Part shown: one piece after another, positions 24,807-34,200 of the stretch
How the letters are laid out: each line of letters starts with the position of its first letter
Position numbering within the stretch: the first letter of the stretch is position 1
From: Oceaniglobus trochenteri
GTDB lineage: Bacteria; Pseudomonadota; Alphaproteobacteria; Rhodobacterales; Rhodobacteraceae
NCBI RefSeq assembly: GCF_020529025.1
Contig: NZ_JACNMM010000008.1
Coordinates: 124,001-188,000, forward strand
Length of the DNA: 64,000 bases
Reading direction: 5' to 3'
Notes under the pieces: model-generated
Seen by the model: only the letters and a program-made list of their open reading frames with translations
Told to the model about the DNA's origin: nothing
Database searches by the model: none
Made by a program: the position numbers and the translations under genes

Positions 24807-25943
24807 TTGAAAAATCACTATTTCAATCGAGAACAGAGCGAAGCCAAGCACGATATTTTACGCCGATATCTCGTTCCGTTTGCAAACAAGATACTAAGCA
24901 AATGGCATAGCATCGACTACATCGATGGCTTTTCCGGGCCATGGAGGAATGTCGACACGGAGCGGCTCAGCGATACTTCGATCGGAGTGTCGTTGCAAAC
25001 CTTGCACGAGGTCGCCGAAAAACGCGGACACACGAGACAAGATCGCCGCATCCGCTGCATTTTCAACGAAGCTGATCCGGCTTCATACGGCTTGCTCCAA
25101 TCGTTTGTAAAAAGTGCTGATGTAGATTTTCCCCTTATCAAGGTGGTCACCTTCAACGGCAGATTTGCTGAAAACGCCAAGAGCATCCGCTCTGCTGCTG
25201 ATCATACATTTCAACTGCTTTTCGTTGACCCGACAGGCTATTCGGGGTTCCCACCATCGTCGCTTGAGCATTTCAAGGGTCGCTCGAGCGAGGTGATCGT
25301 GAACTTCATGAGGTCGTTTATTGAGCGCTTCGTCGCTAGTGGGCACCGGGATCGAGATCAAAAACTGATCGAACTGCTGGGTCAAAAGCGAGCGCAATAC
25401 CTTTTGGACACCGGCTTGTCGATCGAGACTGTCGAGGGCGAGTACCTACGGATGCTGCGTGGCGATCTCGGTTACAAGTTCTCTGGATACTCGCCGATCC
25501 ACAACCCGGATCGCAACGAAATCCACTTCAATCTTGCCTATGCCACCAACCATTTCGAGGGAATGGAGGTTATGAGAGGAGCGGAGTTCGGGGCGTTGTC
25601 GTCGCATGACCGAAAACGGTTTGAAAAATCCGTCCGAAATGACGGGCCATCGCTGTTTGACGCGTTCAACGACGAAATGGAGATCCGTGGCCCCTATCTA
25701 ACCGCGCGTCAAAATCACCGCGAACAGGCTTCGAAGATACTGCGCGATCTGGTGATCCAGCACCCGAGAGGCATCGCATTCGGTGAGTTCGCTGCGACCG
25801 CTCAGCAATCGCTCTTTCTAAAGCGCGCGGAGCTAGGCGACGTCATTGTGGAACTTGCAAAGCAGCGGGTGATTCAGGCGACTTGGCAGGAGCGTGGCGG
25901 TCAAAAGCCGGTGACTAACGATTTGATCCTTCCTTACGGATAA
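24807..25943 (+). CDS. tcmP: three-Cys-motif partner protein TcmP
   Basis: The 378-residue product reads from a TTG at 24807; no in-frame ATG lies nearby upstream. The N-terminus HYFNREQSEAKHDILRRYL followed by YIDGFSGPW (38-46) matches the TcmP family, named for co-occurrence with the three-Cys protein encoded just upstream. The order YIDGFSGPW, CIFNEADP and LLFVDPTGYSG resembles motif I, the acidic end of strand 2 and motif IV of Rossmann methyltransferases, so a methyltransferase-like fold is possible. The C-terminal ~90 residues look like a winged helix (HPRGIAFGEFAATAQQ). Low GC and rare codons mark it as acquired. Its stop lies 40 bp from the end of the convergent last phage gene. Confidence 0.82.
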   Translation: MKNHYFNREQSEAKHDILRRYLVPFANKILSKWHSIDYIDGFSGPWRNVDTERLSDTSIGVSLQTLHEVAEKRGHTRQDRRIRCIFNEADPASYGLLQSFVKSADVDFPLIKVVTFNGRFAENAKSIRSAADHTFQLLFVDPTGYSGFPPSSLEHFKGRSSEVIVNFMRSFIERFVASGHRDRDQKLIELLGQKRAQYLLDTGLSIETVEGEYLRMLRGDLGYKFSGYSPIHNPDRNEIHFNLAYATNHFEGMEVMRGAEFGALSSHDRKRFEKSVRNDGPSLFDAFNDEMEIRGPYLTARQNHREQASKILRDLVIQHPRGIAFGEFAATAQQSLFLKRAELGDVIVELAKQRVIQATWQERGGQKPVTNDLILPYG

Positions 25944-25983
25944 CTTGAAAATTGGACGAGTGACGAACGTCGCCTTAAGCCGT

Positions 25984-26262
25984 TCACTTCCCCCGTGTCC
26001 TTTCCACCAAAAGCACCGAGTTCCGTTCGATCCGGTCCATGCGGTCGGCGACCTGTTCGACGGAGGCGGCGATGCGTTCCAGGGCGTCGGAGGAGCGGCG
26101 CTCGGCGTCGGTTTCCGGGCGGATCGCCTGTTGGACGATGGTGCTGGCCGAGGCTCTGCTGGCCTTGCCCCTCATGAGGAACGCGGCGACGATGGCGGCG
26201 ACGGACGCCCCCAGAGCCGTGATCTGTTCGGGAGTGATGATCGTCCAGTCAGGCATGGGCAC
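25984..26262 (-). CDS. small membrane-anchored coiled-coil phage protein (holin/spanin-like)
   Basis: The 92-residue protein has one hydrophobic segment (ITALGASVAAIVAAFLM, about residues 14-30) and then a basic, coiled-coil-like tail (SSDALERIAASVEQVADRMDRIERNSVLL). A single N-terminal anchor with a long helix fits several small lysis or virion-tail proteins. Its place as the last late gene suggests a lysis accessory role, but no family is recognised. It overlaps the upstream membrane protein gene by 14 bp. It is convergent with tcmP, 40 bp away. Confidence 0.6.
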   Translation of the reverse strand: MPMPDWTIITPEQITALGASVAAIVAAFLMRGKASRASASTIVQQAIRPETDAERRSSDALERIAASVEQVADRMDRIERNSVLLVERTRGK

Positions 26263-26653
26263 TTTTGCTTGAGATGTTGATAAGGCAATAGGCCGACCAG
26301 AAGGTCAGTACACCGTAGAGACCGGAGGCAAGGCTGAGCCCACTACTGGCGAAGAAGCCGGCCGCCAGGGCCGCAAAGGACCAGACCCCGAACACCGCAC
26401 CCATGGAGCGGATCATCGGCGAGCGCTTCCAGCGGCCGTTGATCACCACGGCCGATAGCTGGCCCAGACCGAACATCGCGAAAACGACTGTCCAGACCGC
26501 TTCCGGGAGGAATGTGAAGCTGTTGTAACTCTCGCCGGTCATCATGAGGCCGGGGAGCGCAAGGGTGACGCCCCTTGCCAGCGTGACGCTTCCCAGAACA
26601 ATTTCCAGAAGCCGTGTGTCCAGTGCCCAAATCCAGCGCAGCAGCGATTTCAT
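26249..26653 (-). CDS. phage membrane protein with about four TM segments
   Basis: This 134-residue hydrophobic protein has segments at about 13-35, 50-70, 83-105 and 108-128 (for example AVWTVVFAMFGLGQLSAVVI and FGVWSFAALAAGFFA). Several short helices in a late phage gene next to a single-TM protein suggest a holin-type role, though the endolysin lies ~26 kb away. No family is recognised. It begins two bases before the stop of the tail protein gene region and overlaps the next small gene. Confidence 0.6.
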   Translation of the reverse strand: MKSLLRWIWALDTRLLEIVLGSVTLARGVTLALPGLMMTGESYNSFTFLPEAVWTVVFAMFGLGQLSAVVINGRWKRSPMIRSMGAVFGVWSFAALAAGFFASSGLSLASGLYGVLTFWSAYCLINISSKSAHA

Positions 26654-26655
26654 GG

Positions 26656-27417
26656 CTAGGTCAGCCCGTATTTGCCGATCAGCCAGTCCTCGATCACCAG
26701 CAGGTCGGTTTCATTGCCTGCCGCGGCGAGATCTTTTGACAGGATACCCATATGGCCGATGTACCCCGCGAAGGTGCCGAACAAACCGATGGTGACCTGA
26801 TCCATCGCACCCGTGGCGGCGGCGTTGGCGACCTGCACGCCGTTGCGGCGCAACGAATAACCCTGCCCGGTCGAGAAGGTTGCCATGATCAGCACCGCTT
26901 CGTCCTGATATTGCCCGGAGGTGTCCTCGCAGATCGTCGATGAATTCACGCCCTCGAACAGCTTCAGGTGACCGGACGTATTAAACCCGACGCGTGGTGC
27001 CAGCTGACCTGACGACGGGTTTGGGCGCGGTACCAGAATTTCGCGCACCGCGGCGGCGGTGGGCATGTGAATCACTGCAAGGAAAGTCCAGGCGTCGGGA
27101 TTCATTGTGAAAGGCACAGTGTGGTCGGAGATCGAACCGTCGAGTGGACAGAAGATCGACGGATGGTTCGTTGTCGGGATGCTGCGCGTGGCAGGAAAGA
27201 CGCTGGCGCCCGGGACCGGCATCGTGTCCTTCTCGGTCATTCCCGGCGCACGGTTCTTCAAGCCGTGATCCGACTTGAGATAGGCGTCTCCGCCCGAAAG
27301 CAGCATCTGCCATCCGGTCACTGCAGCCGCCGCCAGACCGGGCCGGTCGGTGTCGATCTTCCGCAGGCCGGTGGCGTGGGTCAGCGTAACGCCAACGTTG
27401 ATTTTCGCGTGGGTCAT
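26656..27417 (-). CDS. phage tail-associated protein, lectin/LamG-like
   Basis: The 253-residue protein, MTHAKINVGVTLTHATGLRK onward, is rich in beta-strand patterns. A segment GYSLRRNGVQVANAAATGAMDQVTIGLF ending IEDWLIGKYGLT matches the layout of concanavalin/LamG-type domains in phage tail fibres, where a final W-(L/I)-x-x-KYG is frequent. It follows the tail fibre with an ATGA overlap and probably forms a receptor-binding or capping part of the tail tip. The assignment rests on pattern only. Confidence 0.6.
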   Translation of the reverse strand: MTHAKINVGVTLTHATGLRKIDTDRPGLAAAAVTGWQMLLSGGDAYLKSDHGLKNRAPGMTEKDTMPVPGASVFPATRSIPTTNHPSIFCPLDGSISDHTVPFTMNPDAWTFLAVIHMPTAAAVREILVPRPNPSSGQLAPRVGFNTSGHLKLFEGVNSSTICEDTSGQYQDEAVLIMATFSTGQGYSLRRNGVQVANAAATGAMDQVTIGLFGTFAGYIGHMGILSKDLAAAGNETDLLVIEDWLIGKYGLT

Positions 27418-30400
27418 ACAGTCACCTCGATGCTTTGATGGACCGCCCAGTTGTGCAGCGGTCGATTGTCGTAACGTGATTTTCGAGTGTTGCCCGCACT
27501 GTCGCGGATGTTGCCGCGCGGGATGTTGGCGGCAGTGCGGGTGCCGGTTTGGCCAGCCAGCGCGTATTCCAGATATTCTCCGGTGCCGGAGGGGATGGTC
27601 CCGAGCGTCAGCTCGACGGTGCCGGTGCCTGACATGCCGGTGTCGGTAACGGTCACCGCGCTAATCGCGATCTCGCCCGCACCGTCCCAGTAGCGAAAAC
27701 CCCTGACGTTGCGTTCGGCAACCAACGCGGTGTCGATGACCAAGGGGCCGACCGGGACGTGATAGGTCAGCGTCACCGTCGTGCCCGTCCGCGCGGCAGC
27801 GGTGATCATCACTGGCGACCAATCACGGGCACCCCAAAGGATGTTTTCCACCGCCGGGGCGATGAGTTCGCCGAGGATGAAATACCCCGGACCGGTCAAG
27901 TGAAGGTAGTCGCCGTCGAACGGAACTGTATAGTTCGGAGCCAGGACGAAGTGCTTGTCGCTGGCCTCATGCGCCGCCAGCATTGCTCGGATGCTTCGGG
28001 TGTGGGTCGTTCCGCCAATATGGCTGGAAGGCATGGACAGGAGGAAGGGCACGTCGGCGACTTGACCGGTAATCGCCCGGATATCCGTTTCAACATCGCC
28101 CTGCCACTCAATCAAGTCGGATTGATAGTCGGCATTGTCGCTGTCGGCTTCGCCATGGGCGATGATCATGGCGTCGACAACAACGGACCATCCGTTCGCC
28201 TCGGCCAGCGCCTTGGCCTTCGTCACCGCGATCAGCGTGTTTTCGTAATCGACAGTTCCCTGCTTCAGTCCGTCGTAATCGGTGGCACCGACACCTGTGA
28301 CCATCCAAAGTGTGCGGTGCTGAGCGCCGATGTCGCGGGCGCGCTTCGTCATGCGGGGGGCCAAACCGCCTGCAATCGTCTGGCCTGCCACCCCCGCACC
28401 CTGGCCGGTCCTCGCCAGCAGCGCCTGAAACCCGGTGAAGTCGTCGGGGTCCAGCGCGACCACCTCGGCAAGCGTCGTCGGCAGGCCCAGCCGGATGTCC
28501 ATCGTGCCATCACCGGCGGGCATCAGCATATCGTCCGGCCAGTCCGACCAGGTGGAGACAAGATCCTCGCCTTCGCGGCCCACACTCAAAGACTGGCCGT
28601 CAATGAGAATGATGTGCAGCACCCGGGTGTCGTCGGGGATCAACACTCCGCCTCCCGGCGCGCCGCTGGTCTGGGTTTGCGCGTACAGCCCCGGTCGCGT
28701 CACAAGAGCCCGGACCGATCGGCGCGAAAACGGGGCCATGGACAGAACCGTTTCGCCCGCACGGAGCGGCGCCACCACTTCGCCCGCCGCGCCTGCACAG
28801 AGGTTCGTGCCTGATACGAAAGGCATTGGGAACAGCCGCGTGGCAGGCGAAGTCTGAGCGCCATAGGTATCAACTTCGGTAATGACATTGCCCCCGGCAT
28901 CCGTCTCGCAATGGATAGGATCGTCACCGCTCGCCAGGAACGTGGCCACACCCATGGCCTGAGAGCGAATCGTGACATTGCCAAAAGCGTCGGCGGACCA
29001 AAGAACCTGCCCTGCCGCGTCGGTTTCGACATGGGCCATGCCGTCCTCGCCAAGGAAACCGGTCAGCCCGGTCTGACGTGACAGGAAGTCGAGATACCCG
29101 TTCCGATCGGCCGACCACAAGATGCTGCCTACCGAATCCGTCTCGGCGTGTGTTACGTCACCTTCAGTCAGGAACGACGTCACGCCCATCGCGCGCGAGC
29201 GGATCGTCACATTTCCATAGGCGTCGGTGGACCATAGCGCATGGCCTGCGGCATCGGTTTCCACATGGATCAGATCTGCGGTTTCGGCGCCCTCATCGAA
29301 AATCGTTCCGGTCGGGATTCTGTCCGCCATGTCGGCGGCGGTCTGGAGTTCTGTTGCGACCAATTGGCCTGCCAGCAGGCCGAGCGGCCGGCCATTGTCG
29401 TTGGCCAAAAGGAGAACCTTGGTTCCCGTAACCACGCCCTCTCCGACACTCAGGAGATCGGCTTCGGTGATCGCCCAGCCGCCGGAATAGGTCTGCGTCG
29501 TGTCGATCAGGAATGCCCTGCCGCTGGCAAGAGGAGTGACCGGCAGGTCGGCGATGGGCTGGACGGTGCCAGTGCCGGAGAGGAGCGAGATATTGGCCCA
29601 GGTGACATGCATGACGGCTGCCGCGCCGACACCCCTTTGACGATAATCGAGACGCATCGCCGCGCCATCCGCGCTGTTTTGGCGGGTCCGTGACGCGACA
29701 GCCCATCTTGATAGACGGGTCTGGGTTTCGGCGTCATCGACACGCCCTCCAAGCAGCCCGAGACTGTCCGCAAGGTTGGTATCTGCGGAGATGCGGTCAG
29801 AGACTTCCGACAACAGGTTGTCGCGCAACCCAGCTACATCTGCCCCGCCCAGAAGCAGGTCGCTAACGTCCAGCCATTCGACAGACTGGACGCCCGTGAT
29901 CGCGGTGTTGCCGTTGGTCACAAGGGCAGGGACACCGTAGCGGGCGGTCGCCGGGGTGGCGTAATCGATGCCCCCGCCATCCTCATTCCGACTGATCAGG
30001 GCCGTGAGGGTCAGGAGGCCATCGACGACCTTCGGGTTGTCCCAGGTCTTCAGAACTGCCTGGGAGATCGCGACCTTGTTCTTGTTCAGGTTCTGCCAAA
30101 CCACCTGCACCGCATCGCCTGTGGGATCAGTGCTGTCGGCAATCATTCTGATCTTCACCCGCAGCCGATAGACGGCGTCGGCCGTCATCGCATACGCACG
30201 ACGCGGGGCGATGACAGAGGATCCGGGCAGCGCCCAGACCTTGCCCGCGATGTCATCTACCGCCAGGGCGCCGGCGACGATGGCGGGACGGTCTTCGGGT
30301 TCGCCCGTCAGGGAAGATGAATATTGATCGGGCGCCTCGCCAGGACGGGTCACATCGGAGATGGCGATATGATCTATGCGTGCATCCAACGCTGACTCGC

Positions 30401-31211
30401 TGCCGGTTGCGCGGTTGATCTCCTCGGCGATGTCCTGTGTCAGGTCCGAAACGGCAGCGGCGCGGGTCGTCGCTTCGGCGGCGTCGGCGGCCGTCAGCGC
30501 GGCCTCGGAGGTCTGGGCGCGATTGATCTCTTCGGCGATATCCTGCGTCAGGTCCGAAACGGCAGCGGCGCGGGTCGTCGCTTCGGCGGCGTCGGCGGCC
30601 GTCAGCGCGGCCTCGGAGGTCTGGGCGCGATTGATCTCTTCGGCGATGTCCTGCGTAAGGTTCGCGACGGCAGCGGCGCGGGTCGTCGCTTCGGCGGCGT
30701 CGGCGGCCGTCAGCGCGGCCTCGGAGGTCTGGGCGCGATTGATCTCTTCGGCGATATCCTGCGTCAAGTCCGCGACGGCAGCGGCGCGGGCAACGCCCTC
30801 ATCCGCGATGTCTTGTGCCAGCCCCGATGTTCCGGTATCGCCGATCCGCATCCAGCGCGACCAGCTTTCGTTCCAGGAATATCGCCCGGCGTTCGCCACG
30901 CTAGAGCCGTCATAGCCGGTTCCGGTCGCCGCGAAGTGAGAGCCGGTGTCGCTGTCGGGAACTTCGCCGCCCGCTCCGTCTGCCGCTCCGTCGAGCGCTG
31001 AAAATTCGGCCCAAGTGGCGCGGGTCAGCACCCCTGATGTGATCTGGCTGCGCAGTTCGCCAAATGCATCGGAAACCGGCCCGGCTGCCACCATCTGCAT
31101 CCCCAAGCTGTCGAGGGCAACCCGCACCGTGCCTCCATCGCGATTACCGATGATTTCGTCGACCAGGGCCGATGTGTTCAGGAAGGTGCTTTTTACGCCT
31201 GCATTGGACAC
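27414..31211 (-). CDS. tail fibre with coiled-coil repeats and SGNH esterase-like domain
   Basis: This long fibre has 1265 residues. Residues ~135-275 hold three full and one partial 36-residue repeats (DIAEEINRAQTSEAALTAAD core), probably a trimeric coiled coil. Residues ~690-830 hold three or four repeats of the type HVETDAAGxxLWSxDAxGN, likely beta-helical. From ~867 an SGNH/sialate-O-acetylesterase-like domain follows: IILIDGQSLS (Ser874), IIAHGEADSDN, and DGDYLHLTGPG with Asp1101 and His1104. It may deacetylate surface polysaccharide at the receptor. A 17-bp dyad lies 88 bp upstream of the start, so it may head its own late transcript. Confidence 0.82.
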   Translation of the reverse strand: MSNAGVKSTFLNTSALVDEIIGNRDGGTVRVALDSLGMQMVAAGPVSDAFGELRSQITSGVLTRATWAEFSALDGAADGAGGEVPDSDTGSHFAATGTGYDGSSVANAGRYSWNESWSRWMRIGDTGTSGLAQDIADEGVARAAAVADLTQDIAEEINRAQTSEAALTAADAAEATTRAAAVANLTQDIAEEINRAQTSEAALTAADAAEATTRAAAVSDLTQDIAEEINRAQTSEAALTAADAAEATTRAAAVSDLTQDIAEEINRATGSESALDARIDHIAISDVTRPGEAPDQYSSSLTGEPEDRPAIVAGALAVDDIAGKVWALPGSSVIAPRRAYAMTADAVYRLRVKIRMIADSTDPTGDAVQVVWQNLNKNKVAISQAVLKTWDNPKVVDGLLTLTALISRNEDGGGIDYATPATARYGVPALVTNGNTAITGVQSVEWLDVSDLLLGGADVAGLRDNLLSEVSDRISADTNLADSLGLLGGRVDDAETQTRLSRWAVASRTRQNSADGAAMRLDYRQRGVGAAAVMHVTWANISLLSGTGTVQPIADLPVTPLASGRAFLIDTTQTYSGGWAITEADLLSVGEGVVTGTKVLLLANDNGRPLGLLAGQLVATELQTAADMADRIPTGTIFDEGAETADLIHVETDAAGHALWSTDAYGNVTIRSRAMGVTSFLTEGDVTHAETDSVGSILWSADRNGYLDFLSRQTGLTGFLGEDGMAHVETDAAGQVLWSADAFGNVTIRSQAMGVATFLASGDDPIHCETDAGGNVITEVDTYGAQTSPATRLFPMPFVSGTNLCAGAAGEVVAPLRAGETVLSMAPFSRRSVRALVTRPGLYAQTQTSGAPGGGVLIPDDTRVLHIILIDGQSLSVGREGEDLVSTWSDWPDDMLMPAGDGTMDIRLGLPTTLAEVVALDPDDFTGFQALLARTGQGAGVAGQTIAGGLAPRMTKRARDIGAQHRTLWMVTGVGATDYDGLKQGTVDYENTLIAVTKAKALAEANGWSVVVDAMIIAHGEADSDNADYQSDLIEWQGDVETDIRAITGQVADVPFLLSMPSSHIGGTTHTRSIRAMLAAHEASDKHFVLAPNYTVPFDGDYLHLTGPGYFILGELIAPAVENILWGARDWSPVMITAAARTGTTVTLTYHVPVGPLVIDTALVAERNVRGFRYWDGAGEIAISAVTVTDTGMSGTGTVELTLGTIPSGTGEYLEYALAGQTGTRTAANIPRGNIRDSAGNTRKSRYDNRPLHNWAVHQSIEVTV
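30409..30800. repeat. 108-bp tandem repeat in the tail fibre gene
   Basis: Units begin at 30409, 30517, 30625 and 30733, exactly 108 bp (36 codons) apart, and are nearly identical in DNA; the outer ones diverge. They keep frame and encode the coiled-coil repeats of the fibre. Near-identity at DNA level makes fibre length prone to change by recombination. The unit carries no spacer structure, so it is not CRISPR. Confidence 0.9.
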
Positions 31212-31266
31212 AATGCGATCTCCGTTGACTTCTGACTGAAACGCAGACGGCGTTCCTGCCCGAGGC

Positions 31267-34200
31267 TTACAGGATCAGGGTAGTGAACGGCCCGGACATT
31301 GGTCCGGTCGCCCCCACGTCGTTGGCAGGTCGGATATAGTAGTCATAGGTGCCCTGTGGCACCGAGGCGGCCGAGGGTTCGAAAATGACGATGCCACCGA
31401 TCGTGCCGTCGAAATCCACATCGGCGAGCAACTCGAACGTGGCATTGCCTGTCTGTGCTGACAGGGTGTCGTGATGCCGGGCGATGTCATTCACAGCTTC
31501 GCCATTCACGGTCGTGCCGCCGGTAAGACGGGGGCGTACGGTTCCCGCGGTCCGCGAGATCACCTCGAATGAGACACGGAATGTTTGACCGGGCGTCGCC
31601 TCAAACGGCTGATGTATCGACCCTGCCGCGCCGGGCGAGTGTTGGTAAGCCTGTCCCGAAAGCGTCCAGTTCGTACCGGTCGTCCAGCTGCCGGCGAGGT
31701 TGGGACGGGTCGAGTCGCCGTCGATGTAAATGGCGGTCTGAACGGTGGAAACCAGCAACGGCGTGCCGACCCGGTGCAGGTCCTCGTCCAGATCCACTCC
31801 TGTCGGTACTCGAAAGATATCGACCTGCGTGGCGACCGATGTTGGCGAGGTGGCAATGCTGATCGTCGCGTTGCCGCGCCCCCCTGTGACAGATACAGCG
31901 GCAAGGTCGCCTGCCCCGGGAGCCTGCCCGTCAAGATACCCGATTTCAAACGTGACGACATCCGACCAGGCACTGTAGACGCCCCCGACCGAGCGGGCAC
32001 GCAGCCGCAGATCGACAGTCTTCCCGTAGGAATAGCTTTCGATGCTTCCGCCCGCGGCTGCCAGAGGAACCACTGCCGTCGTCCATGGAGTGGTGCCGGT
32101 TTCCCGGTGCTCCAGCTCGAATTCGATGATTGGAACAGTTCCGTGTCCGGGAACGACCGCGAAGATGATCCGGCCCGGAACCTTGGTGCTTTCGGCGAAT
32201 CCGCCCTGAACCGATGCAAATCGTGGCGTCGCCGGGGTGGTCAAGTCTGGGTCAAGGATCGTGCCATGGCGGCCGGTCCAATCTGGAATAACTGCCACGT
32301 CTGTAAGTGCGTCAATTTGCGGGGCGGCATCGACGAGGCGTAGGATGCAGCTCATGTTGTCGCCGTTTTCGACACTCAGAACCCGCATCTCGGCGCTTTC
32401 TTCATTGATCGGTCCGAACAGCACCATATCGCGAAGCAGTGGCGTCGGCCCCTCGCCGGTGAGCTGCAGGAGCGTCTGCGCACCGGCATTCGTTTTGATC
32501 GTCCGCAGGACAGAGTTGCCGATGGTATCAGGAACGCCGCCCGGAGCGGTGTCAGAAAATACCCGGAACCTGACGCCATAGTTCTGGCCTTCGACCATCT
32601 CGACTTCAGTGTCGATCGCGATCAGTGAGCCCTCGATCGCTGTCACCCGGCCTGCCTGCTGAACTCTGCTCAGCACATCGTGGGAGACGCGTACCAGATC
32701 GCCACGCGTGGCGACACGCACGGGGCCATCCTGGTTGACCCGATATGTATCAGGGCGGTGGATCGCCTCATAGGCGCGGCGCAGGGCTTCGCGATAGATT
32801 TCGTCAGGGTCGGTTTTACCGGGCAGCTCAAGTTGTTCGGTCAGCAGAATATCACCGGTGTGACCGGGCCAGGGCACAATGCGCTCGTCTTCCTCATAGT
32901 CCAGTTCGCCATTGCGGAACTTGATCCGAAACCCATCCGGCGCACGGAAATAGTTGCGTTCAACTTGAAATCCCCACGAGTTGCGTGGCGAGATGTGATC
33001 AACGACCAGATCCTGTGGCCGGTCGATGGTCACACCCCAGCGGATTCCGTCATGGCGTGGAGTGGCCCGCCCAGCCGCCGCGACCTGCGCCAGAGCCTCG
33101 CGCAGAGTGGTGTCCTGCTCACCAAGAACACCGTCAAACTTGAGATCCTTGGTCCGACAGAATTCATGCCAGTCGGCCAGCAGTTCGAGATCGATCTGCG
33201 CATCGGCGACGGCGAGCGGATTGCCAGGACTTTGCAGGATATAGCGAAAAAGCGAAGCAGGATTGCGCGTGGCCCGCTTGATCCAAGTCCCGGATACGTG
33301 ATCCCAGTCAGGACAGATCCGAGTGACGAGGGCGTTCAGATCGTCAAGTTGCCCGTTCAGCTGATAGGTCGCCTGCATCCGCACCCCAAGCAGTGCCAGC
33401 GGCAGATCGGTGTTCAGGGGATACTCCGGTCGCAGTGTCTGAAGGGCCGCAAACATTATGCGGTCCTGTACCTGGGTGTTGGTGTTTTCGTCAGTCAGCC
33501 GTGTCAGGCGCACCTGCCAGCGGGCGCGGTACGGAAATTCGAACCGTTCGCGCCGATAGAAAGTTTCAAGCTTTGCCGCCAGGATGTCGAGCGTGCGCAC
33601 CTCGGTCCAGACGTCGGTGCCGATCAGGGCGTATTCGATCTTCAGTTGAACGCGCTGATTTTTGGTCTTCCCTTTCTTGTCAATATAGAACAGCCCGGCA
33701 GGCCAGGCGAGGATCACAGCCGCACCGTCGGCATCGCGCCCAGTGGTGCGGATCACCGGCTTTTCAACGGCTGGATCGCCTTCAATGATCTCGCCGAAAT
33801 CGTCGCGCGGCAGGGGGCGGGTCAATTCAGTGTTCACACCCTCCTCGACGATCTGGCTGGGATAGAGGCCGATGTGGGCATCGCTTTCCAGCCCCGCGCG
33901 CAACTCCAGTGTCACTTCGTCATATTCGTCGATAGGCGTGTCACCGATGCGGATATCGGTTATCTCGACTTCACCGATGCCGAAATTGAACAGGCTGACG
34001 ACATACTGAAGATCGCCGACAATGTCTGTGTGGCTCGTCGCAGCGAAGGGGGGGGCAAACCGGGTGCGCCCCAGAACCACCGGCACGGCCCCATCCGGGT
34101 TCAGCCGGTTGCGCCAGCCGGAAATCGCATATCGGTTCTCGGGCTCCTCCGGCTCGGTTGGCGGGACCAGTGCGTTGATGAGCAGCGAACCGACGACGTT

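Noticed and set aside
25944-25983. Prophage right end between tcmP and the last late gene
   Set aside because: The 40 bp are too short for two transposase sites and contain no repeat, whereas 23741 has a fitting repeat pair.
30409-30800. Regular repeats considered as a CRISPR array
   Set aside because: The repeats are contiguous 108-bp coding units without unique spacers, inside a tail fibre gene.
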